Assembly (NCBI GenBank): GCA_030621105.1
Contig: JAUXIH010000038.1
Coordinates: 1 to 8,192, forward strand
Direction of reading: 5' to 3'
DNA: 8,192 nt
Origin: Dehalococcoidia bacterium
GTDB taxonomy: Bacteria; Chloroflexota; Dehalococcoidia; GIF9; AB-539-J10
In this document: positions 1 to 5,902 of the stretch, piece by piece
Numbering within the stretch: position 1 is the first letter of the stretch
How the letters are laid out: each line of letters starts with the position of its first letter
Position numbers and translations under genes: made by a program
The notes under the pieces: model-generated
Database searches by the model: none
Told to the model about the DNA's origin: nothing
The model's input: only the letters and a program-made list of their open reading frames with translations

Positions 1-16
1 AAGTTCTATTTCCCAT
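1..16 (-). CDS. Start of a leftward gene (first five codons only)
   Basis: Read on the minus strand, an ATG at 16-14 is followed by codons for Met-Gly-Asn-Arg-Thr before the window ends. It is preceded by the sequence AAGGAGGT (complement of 20-27), a textbook Shine-Dalgarno with 4 nt spacing, which is the main reason to call a gene. A leftward promoter candidate lies at 90-117, which would give a leader of about 65-70 nt. Five residues are too few to name a product. Confidence 0.55.
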
Positions 17-85
17 CTTACCTCCTTGCTCTCCGCTCCCGCCATGGAATCACCAGCGGGCGATAAGCTCGGATTGTATCCTAAG

Positions 86-103
86 GTTGATTATACTATC
101 AAC
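86..103. repeat. Small inverted repeat over the leftward -10
   Basis: GTTGAT at 86-91 and ATCAAC at 98-103 are perfect inverted arms around a 6 nt centre. The repeat covers the leftward TATAAT at 90-95, as expected for a repressor site, but six-base arms can easily occur by chance. Confidence 0.3.
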
Positions 104-117
104 TTAAATTTTGCCCA
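90..117 (-). promoter_or_regulatory. Leftward sigma70-type promoter candidate
   Basis: On the minus strand a perfect -10 hexamer TATAAT (complement of 90-95) follows TGGGCA (complement of 112-117, 4 of 6 matches to TTGACA) with a 16 bp spacer. Transcription would begin near position 83 and run into the leftward gene that starts at 16. The -10 is embedded in an inverted repeat, GTTGAT (86-91) and ATCAAC (98-103), which could be an operator or chance. Confidence 0.45.
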
Positions 118-152
118 GATGCCTGCCATGTTTAAGCATCAATCGCCACAAT

Positions 153-181
153 TTGACACATGCCAAGAAATTTGTTAGATT
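153..181 (+). promoter_or_regulatory. Strong extended -10 promoter for the small RNA
   Basis: A perfect -35 TTGACA lies at 153-158, followed by a 17 bp spacer and TAGATT at 176-181 (4 of 6 matches to TATAAT). A TG dinucleotide at 173-174, one base before the -10, is the extended -10 element. Seven bases past the -10 predicts a start at about 188, which is exactly the first base of the left arm of the 13 bp helix described in the next entry. That coincidence argues that the promoter and the RNA belong together. Confidence 0.65.
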
Positions 182-187
182 AATAGT

Positions 188-291
188 GTCCCAAGTAACC
201 AAGTTAGAGTGAAGAGAAGAAATAGTACCAAGTAAGCAAGAGCCGAAAAGGAAGATAACAAAAGCAAGGTTACTTGGGACCTTTTTTGTCC
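188..291 (+). ncRNA. Candidate small RNA closed by a 13-bp 5'/3' helix
   Basis: GTCCCAAGTAACC at 188-200 is perfectly complementary to GGTTACTTGGGAC at 268-280, and the right arm is followed by six T residues at 282-287. A transcript from the 153-181 promoter would start at the left arm and end in the T-tract, giving an RNA of about 100 nt whose ends are paired. The 67 nt between the arms is about 79% purine and looks largely unstructured. It carries CCAAGTAAGCAAG (228-240), a 12/13 near-copy of 191-203. The segment 228-235 can pair 8 bp with 270-277, so a second fold competes with the closing helix. A local 5 bp stem, AAGGT 266-270 with ACCTT 279-283, gives a third option just before the T-run. 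The region lacks the conserved apical loop of SRP RNA and is too short for tmRNA or typical 6S RNA; I do not recognise the family. A cis-acting attenuator is the main alternative. Confidence 0.5.
266..287 (+). terminator. Intrinsic terminator of the small RNA
   Basis: The right arm of the long helix (268-280) runs straight into six T residues (282-287). A local hairpin AAGGT (266-270)/ACCTT (279-283) with an 8 nt loop can form just before the T-run. The minus strand has no matching T-tract, so the signal is directional and stops rightward transcription. Confidence 0.5.
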
Positions 292-476
292 TCTTACAAT
301 AGACAAGACAGTTCTTTTCCCTTTTATCTCTTATCAATCACGCAATTGTTCAGCATCATGTCCCCAACCGGCGGATGTGATTCAGCCTCATAGTTGCTAC
401 ACTAGGTCCAGACATTCGGGATAGCAAACGGGGCATTCTGCACAGGAGATATCCGCCAGAAAAAGAGCATGACAGC
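292..476. other. Intergenic stretch with no clear feature
   Basis: I see no convincing gene here. There is no good -35/-10 pair for the gene that starts at 477: TACAAT at 295-300 is -10-like, but its nearest partner TTGGGA at 274-279 is only 15 bp away. An AGGAGAT at 444-450 lies too far from the 477 start to be its ribosome binding site. Confidence 0.4.
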
Positions 477-1214
477 ATGACAATAACAACAAGGTGGCAA
501 TCATCCCTCATCATAGCGGCAATTCTGCTGCTGGCTACTATCTCTACAGGTTGCCAGGCACAGCCTTTTATAACCATCAGCCCGGCAAGCTTCAATTTCA
601 GCAGCCAGGAAGATACCCCTGCCCAATTATCCGAGACTCTGCATATAGTTAACTCTGGTAGCAACATGCTTCAATGGTCAGCATCAAGCACAGCAAGCTG
701 GCTCACAATATCTCCATCCCATGGTAATGCCACAGGAGAGACAGACAATATATCTCTTGCCGTAAATACCTCGGGAATGAAGGCTGGCGAATACGCAGCC
801 CTCACCATCATCCTGTCTCCAGAGGCAGCTAATTCTCTCCAGACGGCGATGGTAACTCTGTCTGTCTGCTCACCAGGTCAACAGGGAAACGGCGTGATAG
901 ATGCGCTGAATACCGAACAGCTCCTGAATACAGGATACAATTACCCGGGACAGACCATCACCGTGGAAGGAACCATCGTTACCAGCCATTATGCCCAGGA
1001 CTACAAGGGAGAGCCGACCTTCCTCAATTTTCACGACCCTTACCAGGGTTACTTTACCGCTATAATATGGGGAGAGGACAGGGGCAGTTTTCCCTCACAT
1101 CCCGAGAGCTATTACCTGAATCATAAGGTGAGGGTCGCGGGAAAAATTCAGATCTACCACGGCTCTCCAGAGATGGTACTACATGATCAAGGGCAAATTT
1201 GGTTTGTGGAATAA
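477..1214 (+). CDS. Lipoprotein with BACON domain and C-terminal OB-fold
   Basis: This 245-residue protein is predicted to be membrane-anchored and exported. Residues 1-25 form a lipoprotein signal peptide: Arg6, a hydrophobic stretch 11-22, then a lipobox-like ISTGC with Cys26. Residues about 32-130 match a BACON-type Ig-like beta-sandwich, with a 'SPASFNF' opening, 'WLTISP..G' around Trp75, and a closing 'AGEY.A.TI' strand. Such domains usually mediate adhesion or carbohydrate/protein contacts. Residues about 155-245 look like an OB-fold of the kind found beside secreted nucleases ('ITVEGTIV', 'TFLNF', 'FTAIIWG', 'VRVAGKI'), so nucleic-acid binding is plausible but inferred. ATG 477 is the first usable start after an in-frame stop at 378, although the Shine-Dalgarno is poor. 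The 3' end overlaps the nuclease gene by 32 nt, so the two are probably co-translated and may act together at the cell surface. Confidence 0.8.
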   Translation: MTITTRWQSSLIIAAILLLATISTGCQAQPFITISPASFNFSSQEDTPAQLSETLHIVNSGSNMLQWSASSTASWLTISPSHGNATGETDNISLAVNTSGMKAGEYAALTIILSPEAANSLQTAMVTLSVCSPGQQGNGVIDALNTEQLLNTGYNYPGQTITVEGTIVTSHYAQDYKGEPTFLNFHDPYQGYFTAIIWGEDRGSFPSHPESYYLNHKVRVAGKIQIYHGSPEMVLHDQGQIWFVE

Positions 1215-1671
1215 CAAAGGCCTGGCAGGGCTACTGGTCCTGGTGCTTCTAATCACCAGTATGTCCTGTGTAGCCCCTCAGGGAAACACCGTGCTGGTTA
1301 CCAGGGTTATCGACGGCGACACCATAGAGATTGAAGGTGGTGCTAAAATCCGCTACATTGGCATCGATGCTCCTGAGATAGCACACTCACAGCAGGCAGG
1401 GGAATTCTTTGGCCAAGAGGCTAGCGAAAAGAACCGTGAGCTTGTTGAGGGCAAAAGAGTATATCTGGAGAAAGATACCCAAAATAAGGATGACTACGGC
1501 CGCCGGCTAAGATATGTGTGGGTGGATGATATGCTGGTTAACGCCGAGCTTGTTAAGCTAGGATATGCTTACTCCTATACCTGTCCGCCAAATGTCAAAT
1601 ACCAGAAATACTTCCTGCAACTTGAGGAGGAGGCACGAGAACAGGAACAAGGGCTGTGGGCAACTCGCTGA
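1183..1671 (+). CDS. Thermonuclease-family (SNase) lipoprotein
   Basis: This 162-residue protein is a calcium-dependent phosphodiesterase of the staphylococcal nuclease family, which cleaves DNA and RNA outside the cytoplasm. Residues 13-29 are a lipoprotein signal ending in ITSMSC, with Cys29 as the lipid anchor. The catalytic set is intact by alignment to S. aureus nuclease: Asp46 (D21), Arg57 (R35), Asp62 (D40), Glu65 (E43) and Arg107 (R87, in 'DDYGRR'). Ala63 replaces Thr41, which is common in the family. The end 'EEAREQEQGLWA' matches the family's last helix. The gene begins inside the preceding one; TTG at 1204, after AAGGG, is an alternative start that would keep most of the signal peptide. 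Its neighbours are both BACON lipoproteins, pointing to a surface nuclease module for scavenging nucleotides or degrading foreign DNA. Identity as an SNase is secure; substrate and purpose are inferred. Confidence 0.92.
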   Translation: MIKGKFGLWNNKGLAGLLVLVLLITSMSCVAPQGNTVLVTRVIDGDTIEIEGGAKIRYIGIDAPEIAHSQQAGEFFGQEASEKNRELVEGKRVYLEKDTQNKDDYGRRLRYVWVDDMLVNAELVKLGYAYSYTCPPNVKYQKYFLQLEEEAREQEQGLWATR

Positions 1672-1700
1672 AAATAACAAAATACGGTAAGATGGGTGAC

Positions 1701-1717
1701 ATCCTGAGCAGCAGGAT
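1701..1717. repeat. Small hairpin between nuclease and BACON genes
   Basis: ATCCTG (1701-1706) and CAGGAT (1712-1717) form a perfect 6 bp stem around a 5 nt loop in the 72 nt gap between the two genes. No T-run follows, so it is not a standard terminator. It could be an mRNA processing or stability element, or chance. Confidence 0.25.
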
Positions 1718-1743
1718 AAGTAGAGCACAGGGGCGAGTCTCGC

Positions 1744-2163
1744 ATGAAAAACAAGTTTAAATGGTCATTGCCACTGATGGTGGGCTTAATTATGATACTG
1801 GTTAGCTCAACGGCATGTGAGATGATAGCACCCGTGCTGGAATATAGTCCAACAAAACTGGAATTCACCACACAACAGGGTGCCCCCAATTCAGATAATC
1901 AGTCAGTAGATATATGGAACTATGGGAAAGGGTTTTTCCCCTGGACCATCTCCAAAGATAAGGATTGGGTGATTTTAGACCCCACCAGTGGCACCGCATA
2001 TGGAGACAAAAAGGCAAACACAGTCACTGTCGCGGTTAACTCCTCGAATATGCCCAGCGGGAACTACACGGCAAACATCACTATATCAGCCCCAGGGACA
2101 CTGAATTCACCGCAAGTGGTGTTGGTTTATTTGCAGATCAAGACACAGGATCACCAGGGCTGA
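1744..2163 (+). CDS. Small BACON-domain lipoprotein
   Basis: This 139-residue protein has a signal peptide over residues 1-24 (Lys2, Lys4, Lys6, then a hydrophobic core) and a lipobox-like SSTAC, with Cys25 as the probable lipidated residue. The rest, about 32-134, is a single BACON-type beta-sandwich: 'YSPTKLEF', 'NYGKGFFPWTIS', 'WVILDPTSG' and 'MPSGNYTANITIS'. These line up with the domain in the gene at 477-1214 ('WLTISPSHG', 'MKAGEYAALTIILS'), so the two are probably paralogous within this cluster. There is no catalytic domain, so it is likely a binding or adhesion partner on the outer face of the membrane. The ATG at 1744 has only a weak GGGGCGAG-type ribosome binding site. The gene ends 18 nt before the convergent transketolase operon. 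Confidence 0.8.
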   Translation: MKNKFKWSLPLMVGLIMILVSSTACEMIAPVLEYSPTKLEFTTQQGAPNSDNQSVDIWNYGKGFFPWTISKDKDWVILDPTSGTAYGDKKANTVTVAVNSSNMPSGNYTANITISAPGTLNSPQVVLVYLQIKTQDHQG

Positions 2164-2178
2164 GATATTCCTTCAGCC
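2158..2178. terminator. Weak hairpin between convergent genes
   Basis: GGCTGA (2158-2163, overlapping the TGA stop of the BACON gene) pairs with TCAGCC (2173-2178) around a 9 nt loop. It sits in the 18 nt gap between converging genes, where a bidirectional terminator is expected. Neither strand shows a T-run after the stem, so termination strength is doubtful. Confidence 0.35.
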
Positions 2179-2181
2179 AAG

Positions 2182-3123
2182 TTACTGCTTCTTTGCCATC
2201 ACTGACTTCACCGCCTGGACAATGGCAGCGGCAGTCAATCCATATTTCTCCAGCAGTTCATCAGCTTTGCCTGACATGGCATAGGAATCTTTAAGGTTGA
2301 CGAAGGACATGGGCACCGGCATCTTCTCTGCTACAACCTGGGCAACACGACTCCCCAATCCCCCCTGGGCAAGATGCTCCTCAGCAACAACAAGAGCCCC
2401 CGTCTCAGAAGCTGCAGTAATCACCATCTCATCGTCCAGGGGCTTGAGGGTGGACATATTTATTACCCGACAGTTTACCCCTTGCCGCGCTAACACTTCT
2501 GCCGCCTCCAGTGCCTTGGCCACCATAATTCCCATGGCTACGATGGTGACATCTCTTCCTTCCCTCATCACAGCAGCCCTTCCCAGGGTAAACTGGTAGT
2601 CTCGGGGACAAACAAGCGGAGCTTTGCCACGACCTAGCCTGACATAGAACGGACCATACATAGCGGCAGCTGCCCTTATAGCCTGGGCCGTCTCTACGGC
2701 ATCGGCCGGGACAACCACAGTAAAGCCGGGAAGAGAACAATACAGGGATAGGTCCTCGATGGCCTGGTGGGAAATACCATCCTCCCCCACTGTAATTCCA
2801 CCATGCGTGGCAATGATCTTGACATCCAATCCCGTCTGGGACAGGCAAATTCGCGCCTGGTCGAAGCAGCGAGAGGAGATAAAGACGGCAAAGCTGCTGG
2901 CAAAAACTATCTTGCCCGAAGCGGCCAGCCCTGCAGCTATTCCTATCATATTTTGCTCTTCCAAGCCACAATCAAAGAAGCGCTGAGGAAACTCTTGAGC
3001 AAAGAAATGCGTCATGGTAGAAGGAGACAGGTCAGCATCCAGAACCACGACTTTCTCATTCTCATGGCCCAACTTAACCAGAGTCTCGCCATAGGTTTCA
3101 CGCGCAGACACTTCTTGAGTCAT
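2182..3123 (-). CDS. Transketolase, C-terminal subunit
   Basis: This 313-residue protein carries the pyrimidine-binding and C-terminal domains of a split transketolase. Paired with the N subunit it moves two-carbon ketol units between sugar phosphates in the non-oxidative pentose phosphate pathway. Residues about 5-165 are the Pyr domain: the family's 'LDADLS' motif at 28-33, 'GLEEQNMIGIAAGLA' from 53 with Glu56 at the cofactor-activating glutamate position, and 'THGGITVGEDGISHQ' at 106-120. Residues about 190-305 are the transketolase C domain ('INMSTLKPLD', 'EEH...GGLGS'). The longest open frame runs up to 3336, but its extra 71 residues are Arg-rich and overlap the N-subunit gene. ATG 3123 gives the family's normal N-terminus, sits 1 nt after the upstream stop codon, and has AGGAG (complement of 3134-3138) 10 nt ahead. 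The pair is therefore translationally coupled. A 1-deoxyxylulose-5-phosphate synthase-like role is less likely given the separate subunits and motif set. Confidence 0.92.
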   Translation of the reverse strand: MTQEVSARETYGETLVKLGHENEKVVVLDADLSPSTMTHFFAQEFPQRFFDCGLEEQNMIGIAAGLAASGKIVFASSFAVFISSRCFDQARICLSQTGLDVKIIATHGGITVGEDGISHQAIEDLSLYCSLPGFTVVVPADAVETAQAIRAAAAMYGPFYVRLGRGKAPLVCPRDYQFTLGRAAVMREGRDVTIVAMGIMVAKALEAAEVLARQGVNCRVINMSTLKPLDDEMVITAASETGALVVAEEHLAQGGLGSRVAQVVAEKMPVPMSFVNLKDSYAMSGKADELLEKYGLTAAAIVQAVKSVMAKKQ

Positions 3124-3124
3124 C

Positions 3125-3994
3125 CTATTGCAACTCCTGCAACGCTTTCGCTGCTTCCTCAGACGTGGGCGCCTTCCCATGAAATTTGGCATTGTTTTCC
3201 ATGAAGCTAACCCCTTTACCTTTAATGGTATGGGCAATGATAATTGTGGGTTTCCCTTTCTTTGTCTTGGCCTGCGTGATAGCACTGAGAATCTGCTTGA
3301 TGTCATGGCCATCGATGTCAATCGTATTCCAGCCAAAGGCCTGCCATTTCTGGCTCAGGGGTTCAATGTTCATGACTTCCCGAGTAAACCCCGTGAGCTG
3401 CATACCATTACAATCAACCATAGTAATTAAATTATCCAGTTTGAAGTGGGCCGCAAACAGGGCTGCCTCCCAGGTCTGCCCCTCCTCACACTCACCATCA
3501 CTGAGCAAAACATAGGTCCAGTAACTCCTGTTATCAAGCCTGGCAGCCAGGGCCACTCCAATGCCAAAAGATAGCCCCATACCCAGAGAACCGGCTGACA
3601 TCTCTACCCCCGGCGTTAGCTTGCTGTCAGGATGCCCCTGGAGCCGACTCCCCATCTTTCTCAGGCTGCCTAACTCCTCTACGGAAAAATAACCACTCTC
3701 TGCCAGAGCAGCATACAACACGGGAGCGGCATGCCCCTTGCTCAAGATGAAGCGGTCGCGATCCGACCAATGGGGATCCTGCGGCCTGTGTCGCATCACA
3801 TGAAAATAAAGAGCGGCAAGGATATCAGCAGCAGACAGGGATCCGCCAGGGTGACCACTACCTGCGGTGGCTATCATGGAGATTATATGACGGCGTAGTT
3901 TCCTGGCTATTTCCTCAAGCTGGGCCGGCGGCAAATCCAACCTATCGCCTGGAGGAACTGCCTGAGCAGAAAATGCTGTAACGTCTTCTGTCAT
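3125..3994 (-). CDS. Transketolase, N-terminal (TPP-binding) subunit
   Basis: This 289-residue subunit binds the diphosphate of thiamine diphosphate plus a divalent metal. Visible motifs are 'SGHPGGSLSAADI' at 46-58, 'SKGHA' at 85-89 and 'GSLGMGLSFGIG' at 135-146. The metal/TPP signature begins 'SDGECEEGQ' at 165-173 and ends with Asn196. 'DGHD' follows at 228-231 and a 'TIKGKGV' stretch near 258-264. The first residue of the usual GDG signature is Ser165 here, but Asp166 and Asn196, the metal ligands, are kept. Length and layout match the stand-alone N subunits of split transketolases in archaea and several bacterial phyla. ATG 3994 lacks an obvious ribosome binding site, and TTG codons at residues 19 and 21 are possible alternative starts because the first ~20 residues look non-conserved. 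It is the first gene of a two-gene operon, divergent from the amidohydrolase at 4166. Confidence 0.93.
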   Translation of the reverse strand: MTEDVTAFSAQAVPPGDRLDLPPAQLEEIARKLRRHIISMIATAGSGHPGGSLSAADILAALYFHVMRHRPQDPHWSDRDRFILSKGHAAPVLYAALAESGYFSVEELGSLRKMGSRLQGHPDSKLTPGVEMSAGSLGMGLSFGIGVALAARLDNRSYWTYVLLSDGECEEGQTWEAALFAAHFKLDNLITMVDCNGMQLTGFTREVMNIEPLSQKWQAFGWNTIDIDGHDIKQILSAITQAKTKKGKPTIIIAHTIKGKGVSFMENNAKFHGKAPTSEEAAKALQELQ

Positions 3995-4165
3995 GAGATA
4001 CAGGGGAATTTTAAACTAGACGCCATCTGCTTGTCTATGTCCCTGCCAGAAGACTTTTGATTTTCCCGAAAAAGCGAAAAACATAGTGTACGAGATATAT
4101 CGCTACCCTTCTCCTCGAGATAGACCTGATTGCGAGGGATAGTCTAATTCAGGCATAATGATGCC
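3995..4165. other. Divergent intergenic region
   Basis: This 171 bp gap separates the leftward transketolase operon from the rightward amidohydrolase gene, so it should hold promoters in both directions. The best rightward candidate is TTGATT (4057-4062) with CATAGT (4082-4087), but the 19 bp spacer is long. No convincing leftward pair is visible. A GATATATC palindrome lies near 4094-4101, of unknown meaning. Confidence 0.3.
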
Positions 4166-5029
4166 GTGATTATCGATTTTCATACACACATCTTCCCTTC
4201 ACATATCAGGGAGAGCCGTGAGGAGTACATCAAGCGTGACGCCTGCTTTTCCCTGCTCTACTCTGATCCCAAGGCCAGGATGATAACTGCTGAGGAGCTA
4301 ATCGCCAGCATGGACGAAGCCGAGATTGACCGCTCCGTTGTTCTCAACATCGGATGGGTAAGCCATAATCTCTGCAGAGAAACCAACGACTACATACTGG
4401 AAACCATCTCCCACTATCCCGACAGGCTCACTGGATTCTGCATGGTTCAGCCCCAGGCAGGAGACAAGGCGCTAATCGAGTTGGAGCGCTGCGCCCGTGC
4501 CGGCGCTCGAGGCATCGGGGAAATGAGATCAGACCTCCAGGGCTTTAACCTGGCGGATAAATCGTTGCTGCAACCACTGGCTGACATCGCAGCAAAATAT
4601 AACCAGATCTTTCTAACCCACTCCTCCGAACCAGTAGGACACCAGTATACTGGTAAGGGCAGCATCACACCAGATATCCTGTACTCCCTGGCACTGAATT
4701 TTCCCGAGATAAAGCTGGTTTATGCTCACTGGGGGGGAGGCTTGCCCCTCTATGCCCTGATGCCCGAGGTGGGACGCGCTCTGGCCAACATCTTCTTTGA
4801 CACTGCTGCCACCATCTGGCTGTACCAATCCTCCATATTTCAGCATGTAAGTGACATCATCGGCAGTGATAAGATACTGTTTGGCACCGATTATCCTCTT
4901 CTCCCACAAAAACGCATATTACAGCACATCCGCTCTGCAGGACTGGCGCTGGCAGATCAAGAAAAAATTCTGGGTGGCAATGCACAAAGATTATTATCCC
5001 AAGAGCCAGATGGTGACATCTCCACATAA
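4166..5029 (+). CDS. Amidohydrolase-2 family metal-dependent hydrolase
   Basis: This 287-residue TIM-barrel protein resembles the COG2159/PF04909 amidohydrolases, a group that includes hydrolases, decarboxylases and hydratases acting on small organic acids. Metal and active-site residues are visible: 'DFHTH' (His6, His8), His152 in 'LTHSSEP', His188 in 'YAHWGGG' and Asp242 in 'FGTDYP'. The barrel is complete, ending with the usual 'ILGGNAQRLL' helix. The start must be the GTG at 4166, because an in-frame TAA at 4145 leaves no other start ahead of the essential HxH motif. Only a weak AGG at 4151-4153 precedes it. The substrate cannot be told from sequence. The gene overlaps thpR by 20 nt, implying one transcript, but no shared pathway is evident. 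Confidence 0.88.
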   Translation: MIIDFHTHIFPSHIRESREEYIKRDACFSLLYSDPKARMITAEELIASMDEAEIDRSVVLNIGWVSHNLCRETNDYILETISHYPDRLTGFCMVQPQAGDKALIELERCARAGARGIGEMRSDLQGFNLADKSLLQPLADIAAKYNQIFLTHSSEPVGHQYTGKGSITPDILYSLALNFPEIKLVYAHWGGGLPLYALMPEVGRALANIFFDTAATIWLYQSSIFQHVSDIIGSDKILFGTDYPLLPQKRILQHIRSAGLALADQEKILGGNAQRLLSQEPDGDIST

Positions 5030-5615
5030 AGCTGGGCAGCTTCGATGCTTTGTCGCCATCGAGCTCCCTCAAGAGGTCAAAGAAAAACTGGCACAGCTAA
5101 TAAGCCTTCTGGACAGGGAGAAATCCCCCTTCGCCAAGTGGGTTAACCCCGAAGGAATTCATGTGACATTGAAATTCCTGGGCAACGTGCCTGCCAACAA
5201 GGTGGCTGACATAGCCAAGGTACTGCGTGAACTTATTGCAGGAAGCCCTTCTCTAAAGTTACAGGTTTCCGGTTTGGGAGCATTCCCCAACCTGGAGCAG
5301 CCTCGAGTCATCTGGGTAGGGCTACAGGGAGAAATAGAGAAGTTGGAGGGACTACAACACAATATTGATTCCGCCCTGATTCCCCTGGGATTTCCCCAGG
5401 AGACACACCCTTTTTCGCCTCATCTCACACTAGCTCGCTTAAGGGACAGGGCCTCACCAGCAGAAAGAAGAAACTTGGGCAAACTGTTAATAGCCACCCC
5501 TTTTGTCACAACGTGCAAATTCAGGGTCAAGTCCGTGCTGCTAATGAAAAGTCAGCTCTCCCGCCAAGGGGCCATCTATTCCTGCCTGAATAATTTTCCC
5601 CTCAATCCCAGATAA
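5010..5615 (+). CDS. thpR: RNA 2',3'-cyclic phosphodiesterase
   Basis: This member of the 2H phosphoesterase superfamily (LigT/ThpR) opens RNA 2',3'-cyclic phosphates to 2'-phosphates and can act on tRNA-half ends. Both catalytic tetrapeptides are present: His51-Val-Thr-Leu54 and His138-Leu-Thr-Leu141 (in 'FSPHLTLARL'). The N-terminal strand 'RCFVAIELP' (12-20), 'KWVNPEGIHVTLKFLG' and 'GLGAFPNLEQPRVIWVG' are typical. The open frame extends back to 4851, but those 53 residues overlap the amidohydrolase gene and do not resemble the family. ATG 5010 (or GTG 5013) gives about 200 residues, close to the usual 180-195. The start overlaps the upstream stop by 20 nt and has no clear Shine-Dalgarno, so expression may depend on coupling. 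Confidence 0.92.
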   Translation: MVTSPHKAGQLRCFVAIELPQEVKEKLAQLISLLDREKSPFAKWVNPEGIHVTLKFLGNVPANKVADIAKVLRELIAGSPSLKLQVSGLGAFPNLEQPRVIWVGLQGEIEKLEGLQHNIDSALIPLGFPQETHPFSPHLTLARLRDRASPAERRNLGKLLIATPFVTTCKFRVKSVLLMKSQLSRQGAIYSCLNNFPLNPR

Positions 5616-5631
5616 AACCAGAGTGCGATTA

Positions 5632-5660
5632 TTGTCAATGGCAGTTTTTTATCATATACT
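5632..5660 (+). promoter_or_regulatory. Strong sigma70-type promoter of the zinc-ribbon/comF operon
   Basis: TTGTCA (5632-5637, 5 of 6 matches) and TATACT (5655-5660, 5 of 6) are separated by an ideal 17 bp. Transcription would start near 5667. This leaves a leader of about 25 nt before the TTG at 5693 with its Shine-Dalgarno, but only about 5 nt before the alternative TTG at 5672, so the promoter also helps to fix the start of the first gene. Confidence 0.7.
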
Positions 5661-5678
5661 TAATCACCAATTTGGTTT

Positions 5679-5687
5679 GGGAGGTGG
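5679..5687 (+). promoter_or_regulatory. Ribosome binding site that fixes the TTG start
   Basis: GGGAGGTGG is close to the perfect complement of the 16S rRNA tail and lies 5 nt before TTG 5693. It overlaps the competing GTG at 5684 and lies downstream of TTG 5672, so neither of those can use it. Confidence 0.7.
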
Positions 5688-5692
5688 AATTC

Positions 5693-5902
5693 TTGGAAGA
5701 TAAGGCATTTCCGGTATGTCAAAAATGTGGCAAGGGCGTGTTAGTGCCTCTGTCCGACTTCGGCAGTCAGGGGGCAACAATTCAATACAAGGCCTGGGTA
5801 TGCACCAATCCCGATTGTGGGTTTAACCTTAAAATCAGGAATGGTGATGTTTACCTGAATGAGCCAATACTCAGCGGAGCATTCCACTCACGCTCAAAAT
5901 AA
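5693..5902 (+). CDS. Small zinc-ribbon protein
   Basis: This 69-residue protein of unknown function has one zinc-ribbon: Cys9-x2-Cys12 ('CQKCGKG') and Cys37-x4-Cys42 ('CTNPDCGF'), about 25 residues apart. It has no signal peptide or membrane segment. The fold suggests a nucleic-acid- or protein-binding adaptor in the cytoplasm. The start is TTG 5693, chosen because of the adjacent GGGAGGTGG and the promoter spacing; a longer frame begins at TTG 5672. It is the first gene of the operon with comF, hpf and the alkyltransferase, and its 3' end overlaps comF by 44 nt. I do not recognise a named family. Confidence 0.75.
   Translation: MEDKAFPVCQKCGKGVLVPLSDFGSQGATIQYKAWVCTNPDCGFNLKIRNGDVYLNEPILSGAFHSRSK

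Noticed and set aside
188..280. The 13-bp inverted repeats as ends of a miniature transposable element
   Set aside because: No target-site duplication flanks the arms, and the promoter and T-tract placement fits an RNA gene better.
188..291. SRP (4.5S) RNA or T-box leader
   Set aside because: The conserved SRP apical motif is absent despite a slightly similar CCGAAAAGGAAG stretch, and no T-box specifier/antiterminator core or aminoacyl-tRNA gene follows.
104..337. Leftward 77-residue frame with a hydrophobic segment
   Set aside because: No ribosome binding site, no recognisable similarity, and it covers the small-RNA promoter, helix and T-tract, which explain the sequence better.
356..667. 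Leftward 103-residue frame
   Set aside because: It overlaps the start of the well-supported BACON lipoprotein gene and shows no family features.
2429..2971. Leftward 180-residue frame inside the transketolase C gene
   Set aside because: It is an out-of-frame shadow: Cys/Gly/Arg-rich translation with no motifs, while the overlapping frame has complete transketolase motifs.
2767..3204. Rightward 145-residue frame antisense to transketolase
   Set aside because: It is antisense to conserved coding sequence with no independent evidence.
4851..5009. N-terminal extension of thpR to 4851
   Set aside because: These 53 residues lie inside the amidohydrolase gene in another frame and do not resemble the ThpR family N-terminus.
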